DNA of 64,000 bases, from positions 216,328,997-216,392,996 of the forward strand of contig NC_081406.1 in assembly GCF_030272615.1 (NCBI RefSeq). The letters run 5' to 3'. This document shows, in pieces, positions 1 through 11,620 of this stretch; the stretch's first letter is position 1, and every line of letters starts with the position of its first letter. The stretch comes from Cryptomeria japonica. Its lineage: Eukaryota; Streptophyta; Pinopsida; Cupressales; Cupressaceae. Under the pieces are notes generated by a model, which worked only from the letters and a program-made list of their open reading frames with translations, was not told the DNA's origin and made no database searches. The position numbers and the translations under genes are program-made.

Positions 1-913
1 TTATGTTCTCCTACTTGTAGATTTCTCCTCTAGGTACTTGGTCCACCCTCACCCCATAAGAAATAGTCACTTAAGTGACTTTTTTTATCCTTGGGTTGGG
101 AGTTCTTGTGTTGTAATTTCTTCTTGCTTGTGTGTTTATGTTTATGTGTAGCCCGTTTAGCCTTAGTTCTCCTAGTTCTGGGCTGGCTTCATGTAAGACT
201 AGGTTGGGAGGTGAGCCTCCATGGTCACAACCTACAAACTTTTATTCCAGGTTTGCTTGGAAATAAAGATTGGAAGGGAAGCTATGGCATGATCCTATAT
301 TTTTTAATGTATTTAGTTGCAAGAAAATAAATGTATTTGGCAAGCCCTCATTTGGTAGAAATGAGAAGCTTGACCTTGTAATCTCCCTATTTTTAGTGAA
401 AGAAATCATGATGTAATAAGCATATTTGTTTGAATAGTTTCATTTCAAGAAATAAAATAAAAGAAAAATTTGAGATATTTCCTTATAGACATTTGTTACT
501 TGAAATAAAATAAGAATGAAATTTATTTTTGCCTTATTAGCTATTGAAAAAGAAATGAAAATAGTTAAATGTTAGTAGTGCAGTTATTTATAAAAAGGAA
601 AGAAACATTTATTTTTGTCTATGGTTTAAACACAAAAATTAATAGACATCTTAGAGTTGGTTTTAATCTTGCATTGCATCTTGTTGTTTATTGATTAAAT
701 GGATTTTAGAAAAGGTTAGTTGCAGTTGTAAATAAAATCATTTCTGCTATTTTTTTTACTATTCTGAAAATGCATGTGTAGTGGAAAATAGATTAATCTA
801 GGTATTGCTATTTTAAATCAAAAGAAAACTATGTTACTGAAAGAAAATTAAATTTATTCTATTCTATTTTAATGAAAATATCATGCTCTAAGCTATGGAA
901 ATGCAGATTTAAT

Positions 914-940
914 CATATATATATATATATATATATATAT
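914..940. repeat. AT dinucleotide microsatellite
   Basis: Thirteen uninterrupted AT units inside LTR M. Shorter TA tracts follow at about 1010-1050 and 1716-1736, and a CA tract at about 1405-1420. Confidence 0.9.
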
Positions 941-1168
941 AAACATTTTTTAAATTGAAAAAAGAAATACATTGTATTTAATGTTCTTGTTTATTCAATA
1001 TTATAGTCATTTATATATATAATAATATATATATAAATATTTATATATATTTTAAAAGTTTACGAAAAAAATAAACAACAAAAAAAAGAGCATGCAAGGG
1101 TTTCAAGTTAGGCAGCTTCGAAGATGTCAACTCTCTATGGGTTGGAACTCACAAAGTGGCTCCGATCG

Positions 1169-1267
1169 CACTGTGGGTCGCACCCCACAGGGGCGGCTTC
1201 GACCGTTAGTGTGGGTTGTGACCCACAATGTCGACTATGGCTGCCACTATGGGCCACGACCCACAGG
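1169..1267. repeat. GC-rich palindrome cluster in LTR M
   Basis: Three imperfect palindromes of 22-24 bp start at 1169, 1207 and 1244, about 38 bp apart. Each has the form CACTGTGGGTC-N-GACCCACAG with small changes. They sit in a GC-rich island within AT-rich DNA. A six-unit version occupies the equivalent place in the J LTR (56309-56509). Confidence 0.75.
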
Positions 1268-2076
1268 CACGGCCTCGGCCATCCTATGAATAGCACCCAC
1301 AATGACCACCCTTAAACTTGCTCATCCCCGTGAATACCTCAGCCGACAAACAATTAAGTATAAATTATTGCTTCCCTTCTTCCGCTTCCATGGCCGCCAC
1401 ACCTACACACACACACACACATTTCAATAAAAAAAAAATGTTAAAAATAAAGAAGCCCTAACTCAATTTCGGGTTAGGGTTAGTTATTGATAAAAATAAG
1501 AATAGGGTTTAGATATAAAAAATAAACAAACCCTAGTTAGGGATCAAAAAGATAATAATAATAAAAGAAATTAAAAAAAGGGGGGGAATCCCTTTTCAAT
1601 TTGTAATGGGTAAAACCCATTTGTATTTTAGTTAATTAATTAGAAAGGTTATTCCTATAATGTTAATTGGGTTATTAGCTTTAGAAGTAATTTTATATTT
1701 TTAGGCAATTAAATATAAGTATATATATATATATATGTTTGAGTTAGATTTCTTTTTGAAAATTTTAATATTGGAAACTATTAAAAGTAAAATGTTCATT
1801 TTAACTATAGGGTCAATATTGGCCGAATATTAAATATTTGATATTTAATATTTAAAGGCGATTAAATTCAACTTTAATGTGAAATGAATTATTAGGCAGT
1901 TAATATATTTTTTTTGTTTAACTTTATTAGTCTAATTTACAAGCATTATTTGCATTTGCTCAATTAATTATTCTAAATTCATTAAAAAAGTGTTAACATT
2001 ATTTTAATTAGTCCTAGAGAAATTAAATACTATTTGAGATAATTAAAATCTCTTGATTAATAATTGGAGAATTTAA

Positions 2077-2420
2077 TGTTGGCAGTGGGCCAGCATCCCT
2101 CGCGGGGATTTGTGACATGGTTTAACAGCCTCCTGTGGATTCTATAAGTCTAGTGGTTGTATTGGGCATTGACAGGTCGATCTTTTGGTGCAACGACAAC
2201 CATAGCTTGTAACAAGTGGTATCAGAGCTTGGTCATAGGTTTGAATCACACAAGCCACAACAAGTGACGCTAGCAGGGGGATTGTTGGCAGTGGGCCAGC
2301 ATCCTTGGTGGGGATTCGTGACATGGTTTAATAACCTCCTGTGGATTCTATAAGTCTAGTGGTTGTATTGGGTATTGACAGATTGATCTTTTGGTGCAAC
2401 GACAACCCTAGCTTGTAACA
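2077..2420 (+). mobile_element. TRIM: terminal-repeat retrotransposon in miniature, complete
   Basis: Two direct repeats of 138 bp (2077-2214 and 2283-2420) start TGTTGGCAGTGGG and end CTTGTAACA. They differ at only about ten positions. Between them lie 68 bp with a primer-binding site matching initiator tRNA-Met (TGGTATCAGAGC, 2217-2228) two bases after the left repeat, and a purine tract (AGCAGGGGGA, about 2273-2282) ending at the right repeat. The element is flanked by the 5-bp duplication TTTAA (2072-2076 and 2421-2425). There is no coding capacity, so it depends on another element's enzymes. It lies inside LTR M. I see no 5S rRNA-like sequence that would mark it as a Cassandra element. 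Confidence 0.93.
2217..2228 (+). promoter_or_regulatory. TRIM primer-binding site, initiator tRNA-Met
   Basis: TGGTATCAGAGC is the complement of the plant initiator Met-tRNA 3' end and lies two bases after the left terminal repeat. Confidence 0.9.
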
Positions 2421-2679
2421 TTTAATTGGGGTAAATTAATTAAGTTAATAGATTAAGTTGTGACGACCCTTTTGGGGTATAATTAGTCTAGATTATAATG
2501 TAACGTTATAATTGTGAAGTTAATTAAATTAACTTTAGGAACCCATTCTTTTAACGCTTGAGATAACCCTTAGGTAGACAAAACTTATTTATCTCATCTC
2601 TATCATAAATATTTAGTATTTTTATGTTGTTTAAAAAAAAATTGTTGTTGCATTTTTGCCCAAAAGTTTGGGCATGACA

Positions 2680-5600
2680 CAATTGATTCTTTCTCATTTA
2701 CCTCTATCGGTGTGGGATTTCCCATCATATCCATGCATTCTTTCTTATCTACATAGATTGAATCAAATCTTGGACTCACCAAGCCTCTCAAACTTCTAGC
2801 TCTTTGAATTATTTTGTCTCTTTCCTTCTCAAGAGCAGAAATTTGATTCTCCAAAATCAAAATTTGACCATCAATTGATGTTGTCAATGAAATTAATCCA
2901 TCAAAAGAGCTAGAAATACTAGAAATTTTATCCTAAATCTCTTTTATAATTTTATCTACATTTACTGTAATTATTTCAGTATTGCAACATACCCTATATA
3001 TATTTGTGCATTGTTTTAAAGAATTTTCTATTAGAATTAGCTTCTCCTCAATTTTTTTCTTCTCCGTCTCAATTACCTGATCAAAAGAGGCTCTCTTAGC
3101 CTGTGTAAGTCTTTATAATGCTTTTTAGTTAGATATGTGTTGTAAGGATTGAAAGTCTTTTGATATGTGCTCAATGATTACCTTAAGCTTGTCGGAAGGG
3201 CTCACTTCATTTTCAATCTTACACTTTGTGACCAATCTGTGTAAAACAATGATTGATTCATCTATAATCCCTTTTTCTGTGGTTCCCTCCTTCATCATTT
3301 TTTGAGCAACCATCATCATTAGTTTAGTTGGACTCATCTTTGTGATGGTTTTATTTTCTACTTGATAAGTGTCAATTGACAATAATGATGGGCCAACAAC
3401 TAGTTCCTTGCTGGATTCCCCTGTTTTCTCCTTTATGACTTTCTCACTCACACCAGTGGCTTTGCCACTTGGTGGAGTTTGTGTAACTATCAGTTCCTCT
3501 ATAGGAACAATATCCTCAACCTATACATTTGTATCTAGAGAATAATTGTCCTCAATATTAGTATCATGTACAATGTTAGCTTGTTCATTCTTAGTATTTG
3601 TTTGTACATCTATATTTATCAGTGGCTCAGTTTACACTATCTTAATATTTTTCAAAACTGATGGTGAAGTGCCTATAATCCCTTTTCCTTTGCCTTTAGT
3701 TGTGGTATCTATAGTCTCTATCTTGGTCTCTAATGAAGTAAAGAATCCTCTATGTTCTCCAAAAAACTTAATCCATGCTTTCTGAGTTTCCTTTATTACT
3801 TTATTCACTCTCCCTAGCATCAGACTAGTTATTCTATGTTTGCTATTGAAGACTTTTCTATCTGCCACCTCAATAGTCTTTTTCATTTCATCTAGAGCTA
3901 TAGTAACACAGATAGCTAATAGTTCTTGTATTTTAATGTGTTTATCCTCTTGCATAGCAGATAATCTTCTAGCATCTAACATGTTATATAATTCAACCGA
4001 TATTTGATTTTCTATCTCTATTAAGTCTTTCTTATAGATATACAATTATAATAGGATTTCTTATTCTACCTCTCTTTGTTCATCATCCTCTAAGTTTTCA
4101 TAATAAAACCTAACATTCTTCAACATGCCATCTTTAGTGATTTCATCTACAATTTTTGCACAAGTCTTTGGTAAAACCTTACCAGAATTAGTGTCATCCT
4201 TCTTCTTCCTCTTGAAAATACCGGATGTGGTTGTAGGTGTAGCTTTAGGTGCTTTTTTTTGTGCTCGTATCTTGATTGTGACCTTACTAACTAGTTGCTT
4301 CTTTGCTTCCACCTTTGTTTCCTCCAGTTTCTTCCTAACAACCCTCTTAAATGGTAATGGTGTGTTATCCTCTAATTCAGATTTTGTAGTAATGGGTTCA
4401 ATATGAACTTCCAGATCCTTCCTCTTTCTACCTTTCTCTAGGACAACATCAATTAGTGCCTAAATATCCTTTGAGACCTTTTGCACAAACTTACTTTCTT
4501 TTCCTTCTTGCTTCTCCCTTTTCTTCTGATTGAACTCTATTCCAACCTCTTGAGTTTTTTGTTGTGCAGTACCACAGGGCTTCTTTGCCTCATCTATTGG
4601 TGCATCAATTAGGATTTTTGCATAGGCATCAAGAATCTGTGCATCTACCTCACACCCCATTTCTTCAATCCAAATCTTTTGTGGCTTAATTGCTTCCATG
4701 AGAGTCTCATCCTTCTTTACCATGAAGCATATGTTAGTAGAGTATTTATGTACAATATGCTCAGGTACCCTTACCCTAGACCTCATAGATTTTTTAAATG
4801 CCTTGAAATACCCCCATATCTTATCATCTTTTTGACTTCCTAATGTAGCAATTGACTGTTTCAATTGTCTTCCTACTAGAATGTCAAAAGCCCATTGCCT
4901 CTTACAAGAACCAGGTGAATCATTCAAAAAATATAACATCAAGCAGAATAACAAATTCCCATACCAGAAAGTGCCCTTTTTCTCACCCTTAATCTTTCCT
5001 AAGTTGATTAACAACTCATCAAGCATCCAACTGCATAGATCTAACCTTACATTATCTGTCATCTATTTATATGCAGCCAAAATGCATGAAATGGAAACAA
5101 AATTCAGTCGGTTTGACTGAGTTACCTTATATCTAATAATAATGCTACCAAATTTGATGTTCATGTTAGTGATGGTGCTCACTTTCATGGATCTTTTATT
5201 AGATGTAGTATCAGTGATCTTCCTCACAAAGTTGTTTGAAAATTTCTTGTTTGGATGTTTCCCTATCGATGGTAAACCAGTAATTGCTAGGATGGCTTCC
5301 TTGGTGATTTTGTAAGGTCTGTTCAGGCATATGAATTCCCCATGTACTCTTCTTAGTACATATTTGATTATCTCATCCTCAAACTCCAAAATATATAGAA
5401 TGTTTATAAACACTAGTTCTTCAATATGTTTATATGCCAGTTTGATCTTTCCAAATTCTCCCATTAGCTCATTCATATACATTCCCTTGATTTATGAAGT
5501 TCCCAAGTCCTCTATATGATAGTGAATGTATGCCCTAACATCCTCTACATACACAACTCCCTTTGAAATGCAAGAAAACTCTCCAAGCAAATCTTCCTAG

Positions 5601-5707
5601 GTAGCCACATGTGGATACCACTTAAAAATTGGCCAAGGGCGGTCTTTGAACTCCACTACAGTTGGGTTTGCAACAAAAACAAGAATAGAAGATGATCCCA
5701 CTTCTAT
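2680..5707 (-). pseudogene. ORF 'N': unrecognised retroelement-associated protein, broken
   Basis: Reading leftward from 5707, a long coding stretch is interrupted by scattered stops: one TAG about 40 codons in, another stop just before 5482, then breaks near 5062, 4460, 4061, 4045, 3632 and 3125. The first codon position is ATA where ATG is expected (5705-5707). About 1,000 codons can be followed. The N-terminal half is compact and globular-looking, with RPWPIFKWYPHVA, RRVHGEFICLNRPYKIT and AITGLPSIGK motifs. The middle (about 4500-4060) is Lys-rich and the C-terminal half is largely helical. The C-terminus runs into LTR M at 2679. I do not recognise the family with confidence. The N-terminal GLP motif region faintly recalls 'putative plant transposon protein' sequences. 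It lies downstream of a gag on the same strand and may be a cargo ORF of the H element. Confidence 0.55.
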
Positions 5708-6076
5708 GTTTAAAAAAAATACCTCTTGATTTCTCTTGGTGAAAACCTTCAACAAATTCTTTCAGACACCAATGAAATCACTCAAGAAGAAATTTGATTG
5801 CCTCTTAATAGCCTCTGATTGCACTTAGTTGCTCTGAATTTCTCTGAAATCACTCTAAATTTAGGGTGATTAACAATGAAGTGTATTTGACCTTTTAACT
5901 ATCGAGAAAAACCCTAATCTTCCATTGACATAAATGATTATGGGTAAAACATATCGGATTTCACTCAAAACATATCCATGTCAGATAATCCTCTCCAATA
6001 TCTGGAACATCTTCTAGAACCTCTTCCCAGGGCATATGCAGCATCTTCATAAATTTTGCCCCCTAAGGCATTTTCC
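5708..6076 (-). other. Non-coding spacer between H gag and ORF N
   Basis: No conserved reading frame is visible. On the minus strand this would be leader sequence for ORF N. No LTR end, primer site or integrase or RT motif is recognisable, so the H element lacks pol here. Confidence 0.5.
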
Positions 6077-7191
6077 TTAGTTACCGAATGAGCTCACTAC
6101 CGATGCAGGAGCAACCTTGTCTGCCGAATAATCTATTGGGATGTTCCCATATGATGATTGTTCTTCAGTCTTCCTAACCCATCTCTGAGTATGATCTTGC
6201 CAAATTTCACTAACCTTCTCTTTTCTTTTTTCATTTGATCATCTATTACTAACCGGTGGATCTCTTCTTCTATAGAACTTAGAAATATGTCCAACTTCAT
6301 TACATGCATAACACATAACATTGTTCTTCTTAATTGCTATGCTAAAAATGGTTAAATTGCTTGACCTGCACTGATTAGCCATATATCCATATTTTCCAAA
6401 AGCATAGCATTTTACATTCATTCTGCAATCTTCTGTCTTATGACCGATTTTATTGCATTTAGAACATTTACTAGGAGCATAATTAGGGTTCTAATTTGTT
6501 GTGTTTCTACATTTCCTAGCCATGTGATCAAATCTATTGCAAACAAAACATCTACCATTGAATTTATAAGCATTGAATTTTCTTACCAGTGCCTTATTTT
6601 TTTATTTTCATTAGCTGTACTAGAACTCTATCCTTACACAAATCCAAGTCCACTGGAATCTCCAATCTACCTTTGTCTCTTCAATAACTCATCAAGTTGT
6701 GTTGAGATGATCTTGAATTTTTCTTTATACTCACTTGCAGCAGTTAAATCTTCTCTTAGTAATATCATTTGTCTCTCAATCTCTTACTTAGTGCTCTAGG
6801 ATTGTACCAAATTAGTTCTCAACATATCATTTTCATGAACCAACCTACCAAATTCTTCAAACTTGTTTTTCAAGGATACAACAAGATTTTCTTCCTTTTT
6901 CTTTATGTCCTCAATCTCCTTAGACATCCTCATAGTTATAACTTGCATTTCATTCTTCATAACCATGTTCTCCTGACTCAATTTTTGGCATCACTCCTTA
7001 AGTGCATTTTTCTCCTCATCATCCTAATTTTGCAAAAGTTCCTTCCTCCTAGCTTGAATAGATGATAGCCTCTCTTGTAGGACAAGAATGATTTCCTTGG
7101 AAGAATTCAATTCATCTTGTAGCTTTAAGCTCTTAAACCTTTCAACATCATAATCTTAAAGTGCCATCTCAAGCTGCTTCTCCAAAGCCAT
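6077..7191 (-). pseudogene. Element H gag: coiled coil plus four zinc knuckles, broken
   Basis: The start is ATG at 7189-7191, 60 bases downstream of a tRNA-Met-type primer site, and the end is TAA at 6077-6079. The N-terminal half is a charged coiled coil (about 7190-6700, with KEIEDIKKKEENL). The C-terminal half has four CCHC-type knuckles between about 6560 and 6290. One is intact (CSKCNKIGHKTEDC). Another has lost its second Cys and its His (CYAFGKYGYMANQC). The last ends in Tyr where Cys is expected (CYACNEVGHISKFY). Several in-frame stops and at least one frameshift are present. Gag knuckles bind the packaged RNA. No protease, integrase or RT follows on this strand. Position right after LTR and primer site supports a gag role. 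Confidence 0.72.
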
Positions 7192-7250
7192 ATTCAATGA
7201 TTTCGGTTTCAGGATCTTCCTCAAGCTGCTAAACTTCCTCTAAGGCACAA

Positions 7251-7263
7251 GGCTTTGATACCA
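7251..7263 (-). promoter_or_regulatory. H primer-binding site (tRNA-Met type)
   Basis: On the minus strand it reads TGGTATCAAAGCC, one mismatch from the canonical initiator-Met site, five bases after the end of LTR H. Confidence 0.8.
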
Positions 7264-7268
7264 ATTTT

Positions 7269-8180
7269 TGGAAACCAATAAAACTAAGAGGGGGGGTGAA
7301 TCAGTGTTATACTAGAATAGTACATTTTAGCCTTAACAAAACATTCATACACCAACCAGTATACCAATATAAACAAAATTAGAAGAAGTAAAGCAACCAA
7401 TAAGAGAAACACATAAATGAGAATCATAACATAGATTTATATGAGGAAAACCTCAAAGAGGAAAAACTACGGTGGGATTTGTGACCCACAATATCAATCC
7501 ACTGGCCATATTAAGAGATATTATAATATATGATGGGCCTGCACTTGCAGAAAGGCTTATAGCCTAGAGCACACTGCTCAATCACAATAGGAGCCTCACT
7601 TATTGCATAAAATTTTAGACAACAATCTAGAGAAGTGTGAACTGCTAAGATAGCATCTTATATGCCAAAAAATAGTTTTGGTTTAAGCTCTATCCATTCT
7701 GCTTAGAAACCCTAAACCCCTTTACTAGAATAACCCTTACAATGAATTCCTCACATACATAATCTCTCTAAATAATCTTGCATCATATCACATTCACATA
7801 CTAATCCATTCCATAGATCATGTCTATCTCCTTATTTCAAAATGATCTAATCAAACTACCCTATACAAATTTATGCCTTATGGGGACTTACAAAGATATA
7901 TACAATATCGGATTACATGTCGGCTTGATAACATATTTGTATAAACATTAAAAAAAATTGCTGATGTTGGATCCAAGATGTGTTGGCCTCCAATACTGAT
8001 AACCTTTACTATACCATGTCATTATTGGTGACCAAAGAAATCTTCTGACCTACCGGTTCCGGTGTCGGTGTAGAGTCTGTGAAGTGCGTGTCGATACACC
8101 ATATGAAGTCAAAACACAAAATCAAGTTGCCATCAATGACAACATAGTGAAACCAACCAATAGAGTGTCAATGGCCAACA
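7269..8180 (-). repeat. 5' LTR of element H, minus strand
   Basis: On the minus strand it begins TGTTGGCCATTG (8180) and ends GGTTTCCA (7269), just before the primer site. It contains the CACCCCCCCTCTTAGT stretch typical of plant copia-like LTR 3' ends. Length is 912 bp. A matching 3' copy is not visible to the left, so element H is incomplete or its other LTR is lost. The right boundary abuts the truncated G gag, which suggests insertion into G. Confidence 0.7.
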
Positions 8181-8206
8181 TTCACTATCTGACATAGTGT
8201 GCAAGG

Positions 8207-8518
8207 TTCTTATCCATAGAGTTTCTTTAGTCTATCGCATATGCTCTTTGCAGATTTGCATCTCTTGGCTTTTGAAGACATATCATCAGAAAGTCCACTA
8301 AGGATAGGCTTCATGACTTCAACATTGTAGTCATATATTCTTCTTTCTTTAAGATCAGTAGGAGGACAAGTAGGAACAAAATAACCATTTACAAAAGACA
8401 TACAAACATCATAACCTATGGCAGATAAATTGACTTCCATTCTACATGACCGAATGGAATATTTTGAACCATCAAATATAAGTGCAGGGATTGACTCACA
8501 ATTAACCATTGTGCTCAC
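8207..8518 (-). pseudogene. Element G: N-terminal copia Gag fragment
   Basis: About 100 codons start with ATG at 8518, read leftward. The block (IPALIFDGSKYS, CRMEVNLSAIGYDV, PILSGLSDDM, CKSAKSICDRL) is the N-terminal conserved domain of plant copia Gag (UBN2/gag-polypeptide type). It is cut off near LTR H. A degenerate primer site (TTTATCAAAGTA on the minus strand, about 8566-8577) and an LTR end at 8584 lie just upstream. Confidence 0.75.
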
Positions 8519-8583
8519 AAACTAGAATCTACCCAAGTTGGAGAAAAATTTTCAAATAGGGAACCTAGTACTTTGATAAAAAT

Positions 8584-9166
8584 TGTTGGAACACAATGAA
8601 CCACTGAGAGGGCGGTGAATTAGTGGTGAACAATAAAAAAAAATTCCTTCTAAAAGATCTAAGATTTAATAGCAATAATCATAAGGCAACAATCAAAGGT
8701 ATCAAACACATGATCACATACACAAGAGCAACCCATAACACAAGTGTATACGAGGAAAACCCATAGTGGGGAAAAATCTTAGTGAGAAATGTTGTTGGAG
8801 TCTACTGCTCCAATCCAGACTCACAGGTAAAACTTGTTACAAGATTGAGGGCACCAACCCAAGGAGCACCAACCCCTACAGATTTATAGGCTATAACCCA
8901 AAGGAGAACCAACCCCTAACTCTTGCACCCACTCAGAGAATAAAATAAAGATATATTGAATATAGTTTAAACACCTTGTTGTAAATAAGGTTTTGCAACT
9001 CACAAGTATTCTTCTCTTGAGATTGAACTCACTCATTTTTGCTCATTGTCCTTAGGATTCAATCTTATTCTGCTCTTTCTGTCTATCATCTCTACTCTCA
9101 TCTCTCTATTCTATTACTCTTTGATCTTTGCTTTATGTTTTCTCTACCTAGCCTCTCTATGTTTTC
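8584..9166 (-). repeat. LTR of element G, left segment
   Basis: On the minus strand the LTR ends GTTCCAACA at 8584, immediately before the degenerate primer site of G. It contains the TTCACCGCCCTCTCAGTGG stretch usual near such LTR ends. It is interrupted at 9167 by solo LTR A. Sequence beyond 10197 appears to continue it, but I cannot place its far end. Confidence 0.6.
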
Positions 9167-10197
9167 TGTTGGTATTTTTGTATGGTTTTGTCATTTATAT
9201 CAACACCTACTAAACCTTATGAACTCTGGCACTTTGGAGAATCAGCAACATTCACTGACAACCAAATGACTCATGCACAGTCACCGGTATCTAATACACT
9301 GACAGGATATAATGATCACCGGCACTTGGAATGGCATGGAAAACACTTAGTTATGTCGAAAACATCATTTGGACACTTTGTCTTTAAGATTTGTTTATTG
9401 GCATATTTGTATTAGCATATTTGTTGTTACTAGCAAATAGGTCCAGAATAAGCATCGGAAGGCTTATTTATTCCAAATCAGCATGACACACTATGGAGAG
9501 GATTTATTAATGTTGTAATTGCATTGAGCTAATATATTGAATCGGTTATTGCATCAAACATTGTTTTATTTGTAAATTGATTTTAATGTAATATCCTTTA
9601 GAGCCGACCTACTAAAATTGGTCCTAGGTTATGATATAAATGTAAGATTGAATGTGGAATGCGAAAAAGGATTGTGTGAAGGTATATGCGAGAATAAGAA
9701 GAGCTATACATGCAAACATCATTTGAAGGTGAAGCAAGGTTTTGTGAAAGCATATCAGAACTACACCGGTATTGAATCCAACATATGAAGATGCTATTTT
9801 GAGCAGTACATCCTTATTGGATTTAATCATCCAATTGTAGTCAGTGTGACTCCTATTTTGTGTTTGAGCAGTGAGCTCTAGGCACTTGGCCTTTCTACAT
9901 GTGCAACCCCATTTGTATACACTTACTATCTACAGTAGGATCATCTAATTGTGGGTAAGGTTTCCCACCATGGTTTTTCCCCTTACAGGGTTTCCACATA
10001 CAAATATTGGTGTTATGTGTTGTGGATGACTTTGTCTTTTGTTTCATGCATTAATCCTTGCTTGTATTGCAATTAACTGATAAACTATCACCGGTATAAA
10101 AGACTCGTTTACCAACATTAAACATTAAATTGTTTTTGTTTTGAATTTATTAGACAACTGATTCACCCCCCCTCTTAGTTGCCTCTGGGACCTAACA
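9167..10197 (+). mobile_element. Solo LTR 'A' of the window's main Copia family
   Basis: It begins TGTTGGTATTTTTGTATGG and ends CCTCTGGGACCTAACA, matching the LTRs of elements C and D over about 1,031 bp. Flanking 5-bp repeats TTTTC (9162-9166 and 10198-10202) are perfect. No primer site follows and G LTR sequence resumes. This is therefore a solo LTR, left by unequal recombination between two LTRs. Confidence 0.92.
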
Positions 10198-11620
10198 TTT
10201 TCCTCCTGCAAGCACAATGGCTCCACACTCTAATCTCTCCTACTACTACTCTCTTTGTCTCTAGTTCTACAAATTCTCACAACATATTCTACACTCTCTT
10301 CATAGAAACACATCACAATGAGTCAACTACACCTCTAAAATCACATTCACTACTCTACTCTTCTCTACACACTTGCATTCCATATCTACCCCTACATCAA
10401 GTTAGTCTAATCTTAACTCATCACAAATCAGACAAGATCTGTTTGCCTTGTTGTCATGCCACATGAGTTGTACAATTTCCTGTATAGCTTACAAGTCATT
10501 CATTCAGTCAGTTTCTTATTTGGCTAATAAATAGTTCAAGTTCCTATGCACACAAGACACCACCAATGTATATCTTTCACTTACTTTTACTCAGGACTAT
10601 TGATCTACAAGATTCAACCCTCATTGCTGGCATCATGGTGGTTCCATGTGCAGCATCATTAACCACTTTTGCCACATGTTCATATTCACACTTTATTTCA
10701 AGAGAACACATACATTCCTGCCAAGAGATGAAGTTGAAATATATATCTGATAGATTAGGCAGATTTGATCTTCTAAATCTTTTCCAAAGATTTTCTGCCC
10801 ATCATCATTTATTGCAGCAACTTCTTTCTTCAGTTCAAACACTGAGTTTAGATTACTATCTTTAGTAATCTTCACCTTCTACTCTCTTGGACATTTTATC
10901 AACTGAAGATCTTCTGATGTTCTTGAGCCACTCACCTGTCTACTATAGGATCACGGTTAATGAACTCACTAACTACTTGCCCTATTTTAATCAACAATAG
11001 CTTCACTTGATTGTCAACACCTTCTTCAACATTTTGCATTTATGTTTGACCACCAAAATTACACATGTAATCACATTTGACGTCCAAGTCACTCTATCAA
11101 TCGTAATCAACATCCTTGTGGACCTTTGAGTCTACCAACTTGCAAAGATATCTGATCTATCCTTCGACCTCTGCATTAATTGGATCAACCAACTATCTCA
11201 TTTAGCATCTAGTATATATGCTTGATCACTTGGAGTAGACGTGTCTTCACATAAGTCATCCAAGTCACTCAGTCAAGATAGGTCAACTACCATGTGGACA
11301 ATTGGGTTTCTCAGATTAGTTGATCTTCACACTGTGGATAACCTTCCATGTTATGCTATCTACAAAATTGTTCATCGCTATACCAATACTGAAGTCGCAT
11401 TTCTCAAGGCTCTATCGGTATAGTTTTAATTGTCGGTCGTACATTTAAGTGTTATCTCAATAGTTATCGATTACTCCAATCGTTCACCTCAGTTTTCTAT
11501 TCTTATCGGCGTGACTTACCCCAATGTAACACCTTGTCCCTTCATCAGCATAACAAACACTATCAGGTAGCCTTCTACCACTAACTCTGCCTTTGTAACC
11601 TATCCCGATCACCTTGCAAT
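10198..11620. other. Probable continuation of G LTR; no gene
   Basis: A C/T-rich, AT-biased sequence starts immediately after the solo LTR target duplication and is continuous in style with 8584-9166. A short minus-strand open stretch (10693-10875) is not recognisable. I see no RNA gene or promoter here. Confidence 0.45.

Larger units (their letters stand above)
1..2679 (+). repeat. Partial LTR 'M' of a chromovirus-type Gypsy element, 3' portion
   Basis: The right end reads GGGCATGACA at 2670-2679, preceded by TTTTTGCCC. The LTR of minus-strand element J (55525-59275, read on the minus strand) ends almost identically. The internal order also matches J: a GGAGGTGAGC block near 205-215, AT-rich DNA, a GC-rich palindrome cluster (1169-1267), a CCCTAA/GGGTTAGGG pair near 1455-1480, then the A-rich end. 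The 5' part lies off the window. At 2680 the sequence passes directly into minus-strand pseudogene N, so M is inserted in N. Whether M is a solo LTR or one end of a full element cannot be seen. A TRIM interrupts it at 2077. Confidence 0.72.

Noticed and set aside
1450-1490. CCCTAA / GGGTTAGGG telomere-like sequence
   Set aside because: Only one or two units on each side, forming an inverted pair in an LTR; a similar pair occurs in the J LTR.
3546-5519. Plus-strand hydrophobic frames opposite ORF N
   Set aside because: Antisense of the Lys/Glu/Ile-rich N coding sequence, which makes apparently membrane-like reverse frames.
9039-9415. Plus-strand frames at the A solo LTR boundary
   Set aside because: They cross from G LTR into solo LTR A, so they are chance frames over an insertion junction.
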